Source: Stratiolaelaps scimitus
Taxonomy: Eukaryota; Arthropoda; Arachnida; Mesostigmata; Laelapidae
NCBI GenBank assembly: GCA_019614645.1
Contig: JABWDB010000006.1
Span: 8,866,001-8,930,000, forward strand
Direction of reading: 5' to 3'
Length of the DNA stretch: 64,000 nucleotides
Made by a program: the position numbers and the translations under genes. The notes beneath the pieces were generated by a model. That model searched no databases. It saw only the letters and a program-made list of their open reading frames with translations, and was not told where the DNA came from. Numbering within the stretch: position 1 is the stretch's first letter; each line of letters starts with the position of its first letter. Positions 11,737 through 23,399 of this stretch are shown piece after piece.

Positions 11737-12575
11737 CAAACTTGCTCACACCGATAGACAGGGACCGACACAGGCTCGCACGCACGCACAGCTTCCAAAC
11801 ATGTGGTTAACATCAATTGCACACTTGATCGCCGCTGCCTTGGCTATTTCACATTCAGCACGATTTAACTACTCACAGGGGGGACGACCCAACGCGATAA
11901 GTGCTTATGGATGCTGCACGTAGACGGCGAATGGACACTCACAGACGATGGCGATACTCCTCGAGACACATACACGCACACAGCCTCACCAATCAACGAA
12001 TGTCTAAGATGAATCTGCGCAACGATAAAGTGTGCACGACAGTGTGCACAACGCGGCACGGAGCGTGTGTGCGATATATGTTGCTGTAGGCTAGCCTGCT
12101 CCAGGAAGGGTCCGGGATTCCGCCTCCTGTCCTGCTCGTTCCGTTGTATTGTGTTGTAGGCGAACAAAACAAGAGGTATAGCTCTCGGACCAACTGTTAC
12201 CTCCCTTTGCGGTACCAGCAGAGGACAGAAGACGAGGAGTGGCGAGACAGTGATTGTATTATATTATAGCATGTGGGAGCAGCCGAACCAGCTTGGCCGG
12301 ATCAGAATCCTGGCCCCACAGGAACTCACTTAAGCTGCTCTCTGCTGCCTCGACGTATTCTGCTCTGGTTGAACGCTGGGTGGATGGCCAAGCCGCTGGG
12401 ATCCGAAATGCCGATGCTGATAGTAGCGGAGGAAAGGTGGCCTGCTCACGGCGGTCTGCTGCTGGTGCTGCCGCCGCTTTCATGCGGGCAGGCAAGCCAC
12501 CATCGGCTGCCGCTGCTGATGGTCAGCGCGCCTCACACCGGTGAGGGCTGCCGCCTTCCGTGCTAAGCCGGCTCC

Positions 12576-12585
12576 GCGCATGCGC
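12576..12585. promoter_or_regulatory. NRF-1-like palindrome in GC-rich island
   Basis: GCGCATGCGC is the core of the NRF-1/erect-wing binding palindrome and sits in the most CpG-rich part of this region. No linked transcript is identified, so a promoter role is only inferred. Confidence 0.25.
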
Positions 12586-13538
12586 CGGTGAACGAGACAC
12601 AAACTCCATCCCTCACGCATCTCTCGGCTCTTGGGTCCTGGCTCCGACGTCACCTTACCTCGGCTAACCACCACCACCACGACCAGCAGCAGGACAGCAC
12701 CTAAGCGACGGAAGGAGGCCGCGAGAGAGTCGTGAGCTAGGATCGTGAGGACCCGTGAGTTCCGAAGTGTACCAATCTCCTACAGCAGCAGGAGGAGCAG
12801 CGGCAGCACTGTCTCCCCCCGCCCGCTGCCGGACCTGCTGCTGAACAGCCGGAGCAATCCGTGGGGCGTTAGTGATCCTGCCCTCGGCATCATCACCATT
12901 ATCCTCCCAATGAAGGGTCGAACGAATGAACGAACGCACAAAAGGGATTGCTTCTGGGAAACGCGTGTGTGTGTGTGCATACAAAATAATGACGACAGTG
13001 GCGACGACAGCTGGGACAGTGTTCCAAGGCACATTTAATGCTGTGGGATGCATCTCCTCGAACACGAGAAGGGCTTAGTCTACAAGAACGACACGTGTAT
13101 CGTGAAGCAACGACAACACGGCTGAAGGATACAGACTCAAGACACAGGAACGGCCGTGACAACCGTGAGCACGTGAGCTAGCATGGCGAGACACCTTGCA
13201 GCTTCATTTCTAGGATTCCCCCCCTTACGAATCTGACCAAGACGAAGCGGATAATCTAGTCGCAGTCACCACGATGCTGGTGTAATGTTCGTAGCGTAAC
13301 GGGACGAACGTTAGTCAAAGGGACGAGTCGTCGACATTTACACGCACGGCCTCTTCGAGGTCTTCGCGGTTGGTAGAGCCAAAACGAAAGCGCGAAAGAG
13401 CAAACTTGTGTTGTGCTGAGTATCGACAGCACGCCCAACGCAACTGTTTGCGCTTAACACGTAAATTGTACCTCGAACTCCGTTTGCTTCGAACTTCTCC
13501 TTCAGTATTGGATATGGTTGACGGGTTGGCCCTGAGCT

Positions 13539-13603
13539 TTTCTCTCTCTCTCTCTCGCTCCTCTCTCTCTGTCCCTCCTCTCTCTCTCTCTGTCTCTCCA
13601 TCT
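13539..13603. repeat. (CT)n low-complexity tract
   Basis: Interrupted CT repeat. Apparent Arg/Glu- and Ser/Leu-rich frames across it are artefacts of the repeat. Confidence 0.9.
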
Positions 13604-15273
13604 CATCATCCTCTTGTTGGAGGGTAGTTCGCCTGCAAATGCCAACCGAGTTGGCCTCATGACGGGCCTCTTAGCGCCCATAGATAACGAAGGTGGCTGG
13701 CACACGCAACACTGAAGCATGCTGGACAGGTACACAGTCATCCTTGAGCAAGGGGGCGTCATGACCTTTAGTAAGATCATTTACTTTTTGTGCAAATGCA
13801 CTTTTGGCTAAATGTTGTTGATAGTGTGTGTGTGTGTTGTAAGCAGTTGATTAATAATTCTTAACCTCGCCGCATCTAGGTCAACCTGATGACGATAAAA
13901 ACATTTCATGTTCCCAGTTTCGGGATCAAACGATTAAAAGCAATTAAGATAATCATCATTCATTGGTTTATTAATTTTATTATCACGGCCATCATCATCC
14001 CAGGTGTACTAACGACTATCACACTGTCACGTCTGTCGGAATAATATCAGTAATACTACTAATTCAAAATTGTCACGATGTTGGTAACAGGTGACCATAA
14101 GCCTAAATAGAATTAGCAAATGGCAAGCCAGCAGAAATCGTTCTTCTGTTCGAGTTCGTCCGCTATAACGACGACTGACTAAGTGATATCATTCAAAAGC
14201 ATAGTCAATTGCGTACTTTTACCAGCAATTTGTTCTGTTCTATAAAAGCCTACCCCAGTCACTGCTCGGTTATCCTGCCGATGCTCGGTGCCAGATGCCC
14301 TTAAGGCATCAAAATCAATGGCTTTCTACATCTTTGAGCAGAGTCCACAGAGTCTTGCTCTTCGCAAACTATGCAACCAGCCGGTTTCTCATCTCGCTGC
14401 TACACTGACCAGACACACATGTTACTATATTACCCAACAGCTTTGAGAAGGAATTCAAGATTCGCCATAGGCGCTCGTGTATTATCTTGCAAACCGAAAA
14501 GATGCACAGTGGTGAATCAGAGGATGGGTGCAAATTCGTTGGCGTTCAAAAACCAACACTCGAATTGCCAATTGGGACAAGACTTGGCTTAATCATCGCA
14601 TTTCATCATGTTACCATTGAGGATATCAATGATGGAACCGGTAGAGCAAAGAGCTATGTCAGCTGGACATCCATGGGATCGTGTTGCGGCAAAATATCCA
14701 GTGGTATCACTCAAAAATGCACTGTCACCCTGTTGCCAGCTGGACAACAACGTTGTACGACATTATGGTTTAGTAAACCGCTTGGGATATCTATTATACT
14801 GGGTTATTATATAGGTATCATAGAGTGAACACCTTCTATTTTATCTGGTCGGTTTATTTAGTTCGTTTTTGCTGTTGTGAGCTTCGTATAAGGTTTGTAC
14901 AATCCATGCAGTCGTCGTATTCAGCAAGCGTCACTTCCATATTATTATATCACAACAACAGCAACAACAACAGCTAATGTGTACTATTGTTGTGCTTAAT
15001 TATACAGATCTGTGCTTCGAGTGCAAATAGAGTGCGACCATGTCAATCGTTGAACATTTCACATACGACGCTTAGTACAATGTGAGATCTAGGAGACGAT
15101 TATAATTAATAGGTCTACGGATTGCATCACAGTGGCACCATCAGCAGAATAAAAAGATGCTCGTCTATTTGAGTAGTGAGCGAATGTCTACATATTGACG
15201 AACACTTCGTTGGGTGAATCCTGAGGCGCGCAGGCTTCCCCGTGCTTGTCGTCGTCTACAGGTGGAAACTGAC

Positions 15274-15483
15274 CTGGTCGATGTAGCACAGTATTCTCTG
15301 AGCGTGAGTGGATGCAATGTGACGAGGAGGTTGCGCCCTGGAGCCGGCGGCGGCGGCAGAGATGACGGTCGCAGCCGGATGGCCGAGTCCGTGAGCTGCG
15401 CGAAATAGGACCGTCGCGGCAGCCACGCGATTGCCGTGCGCTTCGCTATACTCCTCTTCGGTCGAGGACTGGTGCAGCACCTC
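15274..15483 (-). CDS. Candidate internal coding exon, unknown protein
   Basis: On the minus strand a pyrimidine-rich acceptor (TTGTCCAACAG) precedes a 70-codon open stretch that ends at a donor CAG|GTCAGT, phase 0 at both ends. It reads EVLHQSSTEEEYSEAHGN at its start and includes an Ala-rich middle. No family is recognised. A second frame of the same segment is also open, and the opposite strand carries an open frame, so this remains a weak call. Confidence 0.28.
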
Positions 15484-15634
15484 CTGTTGGACAATAAGCG
15501 ATAGGGGGACATGAGAACGAATCATACTAACATAAAATCATCTTTGTGTTGTCTTATTGGCTGGAAATCATTGCGAACTTGAGTAATCGCTCAAAGCCAC
15601 CTTGGCAATGCGTTCGACAGATGGAGTAGGTACA

Positions 15635-15704
15635 TATATATGTATATATAATAGCCAGAAACGATTATCATGTATATATATTATCATATATCATATATAT
15701 ATAA
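15635..15704. repeat. TA-rich interrupted microsatellite
   Basis: Three short TA runs separated by unique bases. Confidence 0.7.
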
Positions 15705-15840
15705 GCCGAAGGACATTATAATGCTGCTGGATCTGATTAGAGGCCATTATAGAACAATCAATCGTCCCGTTAGGTTTACTGTTTTAAAGAGCTTTTTGTA
15801 CATTTATCCACAATCGGACGATTTTCCTGAATGTGTGAAA

Positions 15841-15893
15841 TAAAAGGTTTTCGGGCGGACTCTTAGCTAACATTTAACGTCCACGGTGCGAAA
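15841..15893 (-). repeat. SINE family A, 3' tail fragment
   Basis: The reverse complement gives CCGTGGACGTTAAATG, then TAGCTAAGAGTC, then CCCGAAAACC, matching the family A tail order. Confidence 0.6.
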
Positions 15894-16279
15894 TGTGAGG
15901 TTATGTTTAATTGAAAATAGGAATTCAACGTTTCAAGAGATCACGATTTGTATACGTAATTAAAAATACAAACACGCCTTCGTAGTTGCGGGTAAATATA
16001 TTATTAACAGCAGATGCCCAGCCCTAAAAACAGCAATCGATTTAATTTGTTTGTATAGATAATAACGTGAGGCTGGCATTTATGGTGGATAACTTTAGAT
16101 TAATTATTTCTTGGGGGGCAGGGGTTTAGGTCGAGACCTGAGGTCATGGTCATCCTGAAGGAGGTAAGATGGCGTTGACTCTCCGCAACACATAGCTAGG
16201 AAGAAAAGGTGCTGCAACAGGGTGTACCCTGCACGCTAGTCACTCAGGCCATTGACTCAGCCTATAGCAGATTCCGTCG

Positions 16280-16285
16280 TATATA

Positions 16286-16332
<47 letters not shown>

Positions 16333-16357
16333 AATATATATATATATATATATATAA
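16280..16357. repeat. (TA)n microsatellite, two blocks
   Basis: Two TA runs of about 45 and 20 bp separated by GTTGA. Confidence 0.92.
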
Positions 16358-16429
16358 TACTCCAGGTAATCAGGGACTCGAGATATTTTGGTGCACGATG
16401 TGTTAAACACTCTTTTCTATTACTCTTAC

Positions 16430-16480
16430 GAGAACTTCAGCGTTCTACAATTGCAGTTCTTTTAATGCATCATTCATTTT
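16430..16480 (+). repeat. SINE family B tail
   Basis: ACTTCAGCGTTCTACAATTG followed by CAGTTCTTTTAATGCATC resembles the family B tail seen at 22636 and 31868. It is followed by a TA array. Confidence 0.5.
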
Positions 16481-16491
16481 AATGAATGAAT

Positions 16492-16531
16492 GCATATATA
16501 TATATATTTATATATATATATATATATATAT
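16492..16531. repeat. (TA)n microsatellite
   Basis: TA run of about 40 bp with one TTT interruption. Confidence 0.9.
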
Positions 16532-19500
16532 GTACAGCCTGGCCACGCGGGTCCATTCGTCTCTACTAAACAACATTTGCTTGGAAGTCTGTCGTGCCCT
16601 TACTGGATTGTAGATGAAATCGCAATTCACGTACAAAGTTATATTTCACAAGTTCAATGAAAGAACTAGCAGCTGTGAAATCCTGTTCACATGTCTCTTA
16701 TTATTCCTAAACGAAACCTGTTCTTTGGGTAGGAAAGGGCTGCCCAAGGTCGACCTGTCTAGAGCTTGGACATCGTTTGTCGATCTAGTTCTGGATTGTC
16801 CTCTTAGTCTAACTTCATTAGGATGACAATTGACAATCACCAATGCTAGATTCAGACGCTGGCAGAGCTCCCGTAATCCGCCACCTGTGATCCTGCAGAC
16901 TAGAAGGTGGGCGCGTATTGCGACTTGCTTGTGTATTCCATTACGGTGTTTCAAAACCGTCCCGTCGTATCTGGCGATTGTAGCTCGGATTCGCAGAAAA
17001 ATCAAATACTGTCTGCTGCTTATTTAAGCCCTGCACTTCGTCCATGGCTACACAGTCGCTAGTCGCGGCTCAGAGAAGCAATACAGGAATCTAGTCCATT
17101 GCGTGTTTTCTTGATTCCATTCGATCTATTGGCACCTGTGATCATCTGTGATATAGTAACCGAATTTATATTTTCGTTCGTTTCTCAAGATGAGGAAATC
17201 ATCTAAAATCATCGTCCACGAAGTGATACCGAGCGGGAGTATCTGCTTCACTATTTGGGATACGGATCAGCACCCGGCAAAAATAGAAAAAACGTCAAGC
17301 TGTCAAATTATTACGAGGGACTCCCTGAGCTATCGCTGTTATTTGTTGCTATTTTGCAGAGCTCATCGGTACGAAACGTTGAACATCATTCATAAGAATC
17401 TGCTAACAGTTTATACTGATCACCGAGAGGGTTAAAGCAATCATCGCAAGGTTAATTTCTATCACGGAGTCGGGTTCAAGGCCGAATGAGTACGCCTACC
17501 GTAACCTGGCGTCTACGTCATGAAAACGAGATTGCTGTATATATGTATTTTATTGCCTAGCGCGGCGAATTCTAGCTCATTCCCTATGTGATATTGCGCA
17601 TCACAGCTTTACGAACAACATCAGAACAAGACGCATCGAGGTTCGTCTGTCATGCGTTGCATTTCTCGCTGTACCCGCTCAATTTTAATCCATTGTCACG
17701 CCAACTTGCTTCTACATTTGCGTTCACGTCCAGAATGAATTCAATCACAATACGGTCGTGATTAGCTGGACGGAGAGCTATGTTAGCTCTCCGCCACATA
17801 GAATATATGTGTCTGCCTATTTTATTTATTAACACAGTTTGCCCCGTAAATAAAATATCTACAGAAAGATAAAACACAAGTATGCATTCAACCAAAACGT
17901 ATCCCTTGTGCATAATCCATATCCGCACAAAAGTATAGGTATCTTGGGGTCAGTATAGCATGGTTATATATACTATCAACAAACACAGCCATAAAGGCAT
18001 GGCGTTTACCAAATTCGCCGTTTCTAGAACGTGTAGTGAGTCTGCACTGCTCGGCCCTCGGTAAGCTCGTACATCTCCTCTGCGAAACCTGTTATATAAT
18101 AATACATTGGTCGGAGGGCAACTCGGCCACGTTCGTTTGACGGTGAAGTGATCTCAGTCCTTTTCATTTCCATCAGATATTCATTGGTATTAATCCGTTT
18201 GGCAGCATTTCCACGAGAGGAAGGAAGTGTCAGAAGGAAATATTCACACATCTCCCTGAGTTCATCGGCAGGAGAATCCGATCGCTTGCGTGCAAACGAT
18301 TCGCGAACCCAACGGAGCCCGCCGTTATCGGTAAATGTCAGCACACTGTGGAGCGTTTCATGGTGCACGAGGCCGTCGGAGGCCGCAGGTGTGGCCGCAG
18401 TAGGCGTGTCATTGTGACGTAACAGTTACAATACGCACATCGAGACAGCCGTGTGTATGGATGTGCCTACGTTTGTGTGAACGACGATGATAATTCTCGA
18501 CACGCGTGGGTGGTTTGGTCGATAAGCAAAGCAGGCGAGCACTTTTAAATGCTACTTGCCAATGCGTTCCACCTTTATTCGTCGGTAGTCATCAAAATAT
18601 TCGCGGCAACATCGACAACGAGCTGCTTACCCGACACAACTCGAAGCTCACACAGCTGGTCAGGGCGACGTGTTCGTTCGACGCATGCCGAGCGACTGTC
18701 GATGACAACCGAACCGTCCGTCCATGTATAATCACCATCATGTACAGTGACTTGGTGAGCGTGTGCTTAGCGATTCAAGTAGCAGATGCGAAGCGAACAC
18801 CAAGGGTATACTACAGTGTACATGATATTCTGGTACAATACTATCGGTCACACACACACGGCACTATTCCAATTGACAACTATTCCTTGTTGATCAATGA
18901 TTTCATTGTGTCGCGGCAAGGCAGCAAGAACTGTCGATCACATATCTGCCCGAAGCGCCCAATCGATTGTTTTTAATGTTTAAGCTCGTTTTGCTTCGGG
19001 TCTGCCTTGTGGCTGGATGAGAGGTGCCCTATCCATTTGCAAGATACAATGAATGCAAGTGAGCAAATCGCCCACCGCGCTGTTCTGCTCCATTATAATT
19101 AATTTGCAACGAGCGTGCATTTATTCCTGGATAAGCTCCCTGCCGATGCATTCGTATGTAGACGGTGCGCGATCGAAGTCCCTGTTGTGGTTGTTGCTGG
19201 ATTCTAGCTATATACTCGGCCTCCTGACAAGATTTGGCAGTGTAAAATGTGGTGAAGTGTAAACACCGCAAATTTCGCACGCGAGTACGAGGTTCTCAAG
19301 TCGGCGCGTGGGGCAGCCTCAACAATCCTGCTAATTATTCAACCAAATAGCTAGAGCTGGCTGCATCCAGGCATACCGCCTGACGCTTTCTTGATCTGTT
19401 TTCTCACATAGGCAGCGCCGCGTATCGCCAACGTCGCTAACGAACAATTGCCATTGCAAAGTAAGTTTTAATTATTTTCTAGATATTGAGTGAATCCATC

Positions 19501-20306
19501 TCAGTCGCCCACTTCCTTTGTAGTGATACGTGATGCTGATTCGTGGTCCCGACGGCGGTCTCCACTGCAGGCCGCCTCGGACAGCCTAATACGCCAGTCA
19601 CTGCGTTGGGTCGCTCACGTAGTGGGAACGTGGAATCGACTAATGCCGAGAGTGGGGGGGATATTCATCAGAGCGAAAGCAGAGGAAAATCGACTGGAAA
19701 TTGGCAAACGGACGCAGCTAATACGACCACAGCCGCAGTCGAGTGGCTGGCTGTAGAGCAGTGCACGCGACTGCAATGCTATTAACCCCCTCATGAGAAT
19801 TCCTATCGTATACCTGGCCGAATTGGCCTTAGCGAACGTCCAGTGTTCCCGGCCGAAACCCAGTGTTTGCTACGTTTCGATGGGCTCGATTGCAGCGTAA
19901 CTGATCCGAGAGTTTCGACCATGTTCGTATCTAGCGTTAGCTGCATCTGTTTGATATGGTGAAACGGCAAAATAGCTAGCAAACTGCAATAGGTATTCAG
20001 TGAACTGTACCTCTCCGATACAAGGACCCGAACGGATGAATTTTCAATAGGCGTCATATCCGCCAATAGATATTTCCTTATCGGGCCAATTTTGTAGATA
20101 GTTTTCTTTAAAATCTAGAGTAAACATCAAGTACAGCAATCAAGGAACAAAGCATGCCCTAACTATTGAGAGGACATTGAAAATAAATGCGCCCCTTTGG
20201 CAAATGGCGAATATGTGTAGGGAAAGTCGTTCATAAAAACAACTAAAATGAGTCGTTTACAACAAAATGGTGCATTACCTCCATAAAGATATAGTCACCT
20301 AGATTC

Positions 20307-20772
20307 TGTTGACGATCTATGGTAACTTGATGATTACACTAGGAGTCGTCTGTTGTGTCCTCTTCGAGCGGCTAATATCAAATTAGCAAGCCACTATATC
20401 GAATTGTTGTTTCTCATAGCAAAAAGAATTGCATGAGAATATTCTCGAAAATATTGGATACATCACCGGGACGACTGGCCGACTTCAGGGTTCCGGGCTA
20501 CCAACCGAACTCAGGGACCACATACGTACAAACACTAGAAAAACACCAAACTACAATGACTTGGACACATCGGACCATCTTTACCCTTTCCTGTGTAGCG
20601 AGGAGCATTCATGGCTATATAAGAAATAAACCGCTGCCGCTGCAGCAGTGAGACCACTTGCAGAAGAGCAACGCTGTTGCTCAGCACAAACGGAGGTGTC
20701 TTCACTTCAGGTAGTACTAGCCCAACTAAGCTACCGACTAGGCTAGTGAAACAAGGCTCCCAAAATTATACA
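20307..20772 (+). repeat. Left LTR of Ty1/copia cluster
   Basis: Starts TGTTGACGATC and ends about TTATACA at 20772. It matches the right LTR (26159-26491) along most of its length, for example GGTAACTTGATGATTACAC near the start and GGCTAGTGAAACAAGGCTCC near the end. It has a TATATAAG promoter-like box (about 20617) followed by AATAAA. About 130 bp around these signals is absent from the right LTR. Confidence 0.7.
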
Positions 20773-20773
20773 A

Positions 20774-20915
20774 TGAGCCTTTAGCATGTGGGCACTACCC
20801 AGTTGAACGTTCCGGATGTCTGCTGCAGTTTCCATACGAGACAAACCACTTGACGTCATTAATGATGTGGTGGCTGGAACCACTGTCCACTATGAATATT
20901 TCTGATTTGTTATTT
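20774..20915 (-). repeat. Inverted copy of the copia protease segment
   Basis: The reverse complement matches about 21490-21637 closely, including GTGGACAGTGGTTCCAGCCA and CACATCATTAATGACGTCAA. It starts directly beside the left LTR end and replaces the leader and Gag N-terminus expected there. Confidence 0.85.
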
Positions 20916-20941
20916 TAGAAGGATGTGATCTCCAGATTTAT

Positions 20942-21250
20942 GTTCTACGATATATAGGCTCAACCAATCTGTGGATACCAATATCGCACACTTTGAGAAT
21001 TTTACGTGTAGCCTAGATGAAGGTGGACCAGAAATAGAGCACAGTGTAATATGTAACAGACTAGTAGACTCATTACCCGGAGATTTCGAATCGTCCAAGC
21101 TCGCCTTGGGGGGCAGATCCGAAGACGATAAACAACTTATGACCTTTATCCAAGTGATCACAGCCGAAAGCGCTCGCAGGTCTTCTCAAGAAATTGAAGG
21201 GACCGCTCTCTGCTTCCACTTCAATACAGGATGTAGACAACGCACTCCTC
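20942..21250 (+). pseudogene. copia Gag, middle fragment
   Basis: Reads HFENFTCSLDEGGPEIEHSV, then CNRLVDSLPGDFESSKLAL, a typical copia Gag segment (LL.SLP..Y) in the UBN2/retrotrans_gag region. The N-terminus is missing here, but a matching Gag start lies after the right LTR at 26562. Confidence 0.6.
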
Positions 21251-21499
21251 ATGGAAAGACTCAATATAACAGATAATTCAATAAGTACCAGAGGCAATCG
21301 ACCTCAACTAATTAGATTACCTGTTTCAACTGCGAATTGCCTAGCCATAAGAGCCCGGCTTATAAGAAACCCCGTAAAACTAAACAAAACAAACGTAAGA
21401 CACCAGAATCCCATTATACCGAAGCCTTCATGACCCTACTAGAAAATCCCAACGAATCCAAGCTGCAAGCAGAAGTACATAACACATCCCTCTAAAGCA

Positions 21500-21855
21500 A
21501 CAAATTAGAAACATTCACAGTGGACAGTGGTTCCAGCCACCACATCATTAATGACGTCAAGTGGTTTGTCTCGTACGGAAACTTAGCAGACTTCCGGAAC
21601 GTCAAACAGGTTAGTGCCCACACGCTGAAGGCCCAAGGAGCAGGCACTGTCAGGCTGACGGTTAGCGAAACCGACCATACTAACACACTCATTCTTAACA
21701 ATGGCCTATATGTGCCAAGTATGAGAAATAATCTGATATCAGTGGGCAAGCTTACCGACGCTGGATGCCAAGTCCAAGTTACTAGCAACGAAATGACTAC
21801 AAATAACGGTAAAGATAGCTTTACCGCAAAGTGTGTTTATAATAAGGGTCATAGA
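21500..21855 (+). pseudogene. copia aspartic protease fragment
   Basis: The catalytic motif is DSGSSHHIINDVKWF (copia consensus D-S-G-A/C-S/T-x-H). Downstream come LYVPSMRNNLISVGKLTDAG, the conserved LxVPxxxxNLxSVxxLxxxG block, and TNNGKDSFTAKCVYNKG. The open frame 21520-21858 preserves both catalytic and C-terminal blocks. Beyond it the integrase HH-CC region is not recognisable. Confidence 0.8.
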
Positions 21856-22635
21856 TGAGTTGGCCGAATCGCTTCAGGAAGAAACACGTGACCTAAAATA
21901 GGCCGTAAGCCGTATTGGTTGGCCGACAACTAGTCGCAACTATGCCAGTGAATCGGTCCTGGACCGCAACAAGTCGGCCGATAGCTATAATACTGAGAAG
22001 GCAGTGTACCTTAATGAGGCCTCACATAGGCAAACGTGTCCAAACAAGTAATGAAAATTTAAGCCGTCACAAAGAGATTCACAAAAATAGATTGTGGAAC
22101 AATCACCTCATGTAGTCGTACCCCCCCCTGTACCAACCCCCAAGTCAGAATGGAGAATCAGGAAGAAGCAATCGGAGCCTACTGGATCCTACCAGAACAA
22201 TACGAATTAGCTCCAAGCTAGACAAATGCCTATGGGCTGTAGCCGCAAGCGACAGTGCACAGCTTCTAAACGCAATAGCCATAGAGAAGAACAGTGGTAA
22301 AGCCACTTATGGACCAATTACACAATAGAAACGCACATCTCGACAAACTATATCCATTTGGTACCAAATACCACTACTGTTACAACAATGATGTTAATCG
22401 TAAAAAGATAGGTCGACGTGGCCGAAGTGGGGCATAATGGTTGGAATATGTCGTGACAGCGCTGGCTACAGAATACTCGTACCACACACAAATAGAATAT
22501 GGCAGAGCAAACGAACAAAAGGCGTCCGGGATTCCCCTGCAGGTCGCCCTTTGACAATAATGACGTCGAACCGACAAAGGCGACGGGTGAGACGTCACTA
22601 CAGCAATCGAATAAAGAAATAAACAAAGCACAAAT

Positions 22636-22701
22636 ATAGGAGAGCTTAAGCGTTGTGAAATTGCAGCTCTTTTAATAAACCAATCAAGCTTTACCTTTAC
22701 C
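22636..22701 (+). repeat. SINE family B tail nested in copia
   Basis: GAGCTTAAGCGTTGTGAAATT, CAGCTCTTTTAATAAACCAA and AAGCTTTACC match the tails at 31868 and, inverted, at 32971 and 29866. Insertion between protease and RT dates it after the retrotransposon. Confidence 0.75.
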
Positions 22702-22899
22702 AACAGCCCAGAAAGCGACCGAGCGGCAATAGCATGATAACCTGAGGAGCCACTGGACACGACTGGCGTCAGCGAAAAAGAACTGCCAAAATACAACCAC
22801 CAGAGAGGTGCGTTCAGCCGGCGTGGCATTTACGAGCGATGCTGCTGATATTAATGAGCCACAAACTGTTGACGAAGCAATGAATTCTGAACATAAAAC

Positions 22900-23054
22900 C
22901 GAGTAGCTCAGGGCAATGTCAGAAGAGCTACAAAGCATGAAACAATTAAACGTATGTACAATAACGGAGCTTCTGCACGCTGCCAAGGGAGTTAGCTCGC
23001 GGTGGACATTCAAAGTAGAGCGAAATGCTAGCAATAACGTATTGAGATACTAAG

Positions 23055-23140
<86 letters not shown>

Positions 23141-23325
23141 TAGTTAGCTGCACGAGAGAGATTGTCACTGTATCAGGCCGACGTTAGAACTCCTTTCCTC
23201 GACGCAGGCGTAAAAGAAGACATATACCTGGTACAATCAGGGTGCTCTGAAGATGACACTGACAGGGTATGCAAACCAAATAAAGCCCTATACGGACTTA
23301 CACAAGAACCAAGATGCTTTCATTA
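22900..23325 (+). pseudogene. copia reverse transcriptase fragment, split by a TA array
   Basis: Before the TA array the frame reads MSEELQSMKQLNVCTITELL, then GVSSRWTFKVERNASNN, the start of copia RT (E-L-x-S-L ... W-V-F-K-x-K). The TA array interrupts the place where KARLVA is expected. After it follow IYLVQSGCSEDDTDRVCKPN and KALYGLTQEPRCF, the conserved KLxKALYGLKQAPRxW block. Confidence 0.75.
23056..23138. repeat. (TA)n microsatellite, 83 bp
   Basis: The longest pure TA array in the window, located inside the copia RT relic. Confidence 0.95.
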
Positions 23326-23399
23326 AAAAAGCTCAAACAGGTAACACTAATAGAAAGAAGAACATCACACAAAGCAAATCAGATTCAGAAAAAAAATCC

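Larger units (their letters stand above)
11737..15273. other. Non-coding stretch with GC-rich island
   Basis: Bases 12270-12860 are GC- and CpG-rich with many CTG/CCG triplets, so long frames open on both strands; none has a recognisable domain. A perfect GCGCATGCGC palindrome lies at 12576-12585. (CT)n lies at about 13539-13603 and (TG)n at about 13826. 13780-15160 is AT-rich with no gene seen. Confidence 0.45.
15894..20306. other. Non-coding stretch, doubtful ORFs
   Basis: Large TA arrays lie at 16280-16357 and 16492-16531, separated by a SINE B tail. Three frames were looked at: 18024-18368 (minus, 114 codons, hydrophilic, no initiator or acceptor fitting well), 18506-18976 (plus, 156 codons, no domain) and about 19578-19785 (plus, Ser/Thr/Asn-rich, after an acceptor-like CCACTGCAG). 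None is recognised. Confidence 0.4.

Noticed and set aside
13338..13780. Arg/Glu-rich proteins encoded across 13.3-13.8 kb
   Set aside because: They are translations of the (CT)n/(GA)n tract, with frames open on both strands.
16209..16482. ORFs with long Tyr-Ile runs
   Set aside because: Produced by translating (TA)n arrays; the same artefact occurs at 2046, 29194, 31344 and 57457.
18024..18976. Two divergent ORFs of 114 and 156 codons
   Set aside because: No convincing start, splice or domain evidence; reported only as part of a non-coding block.
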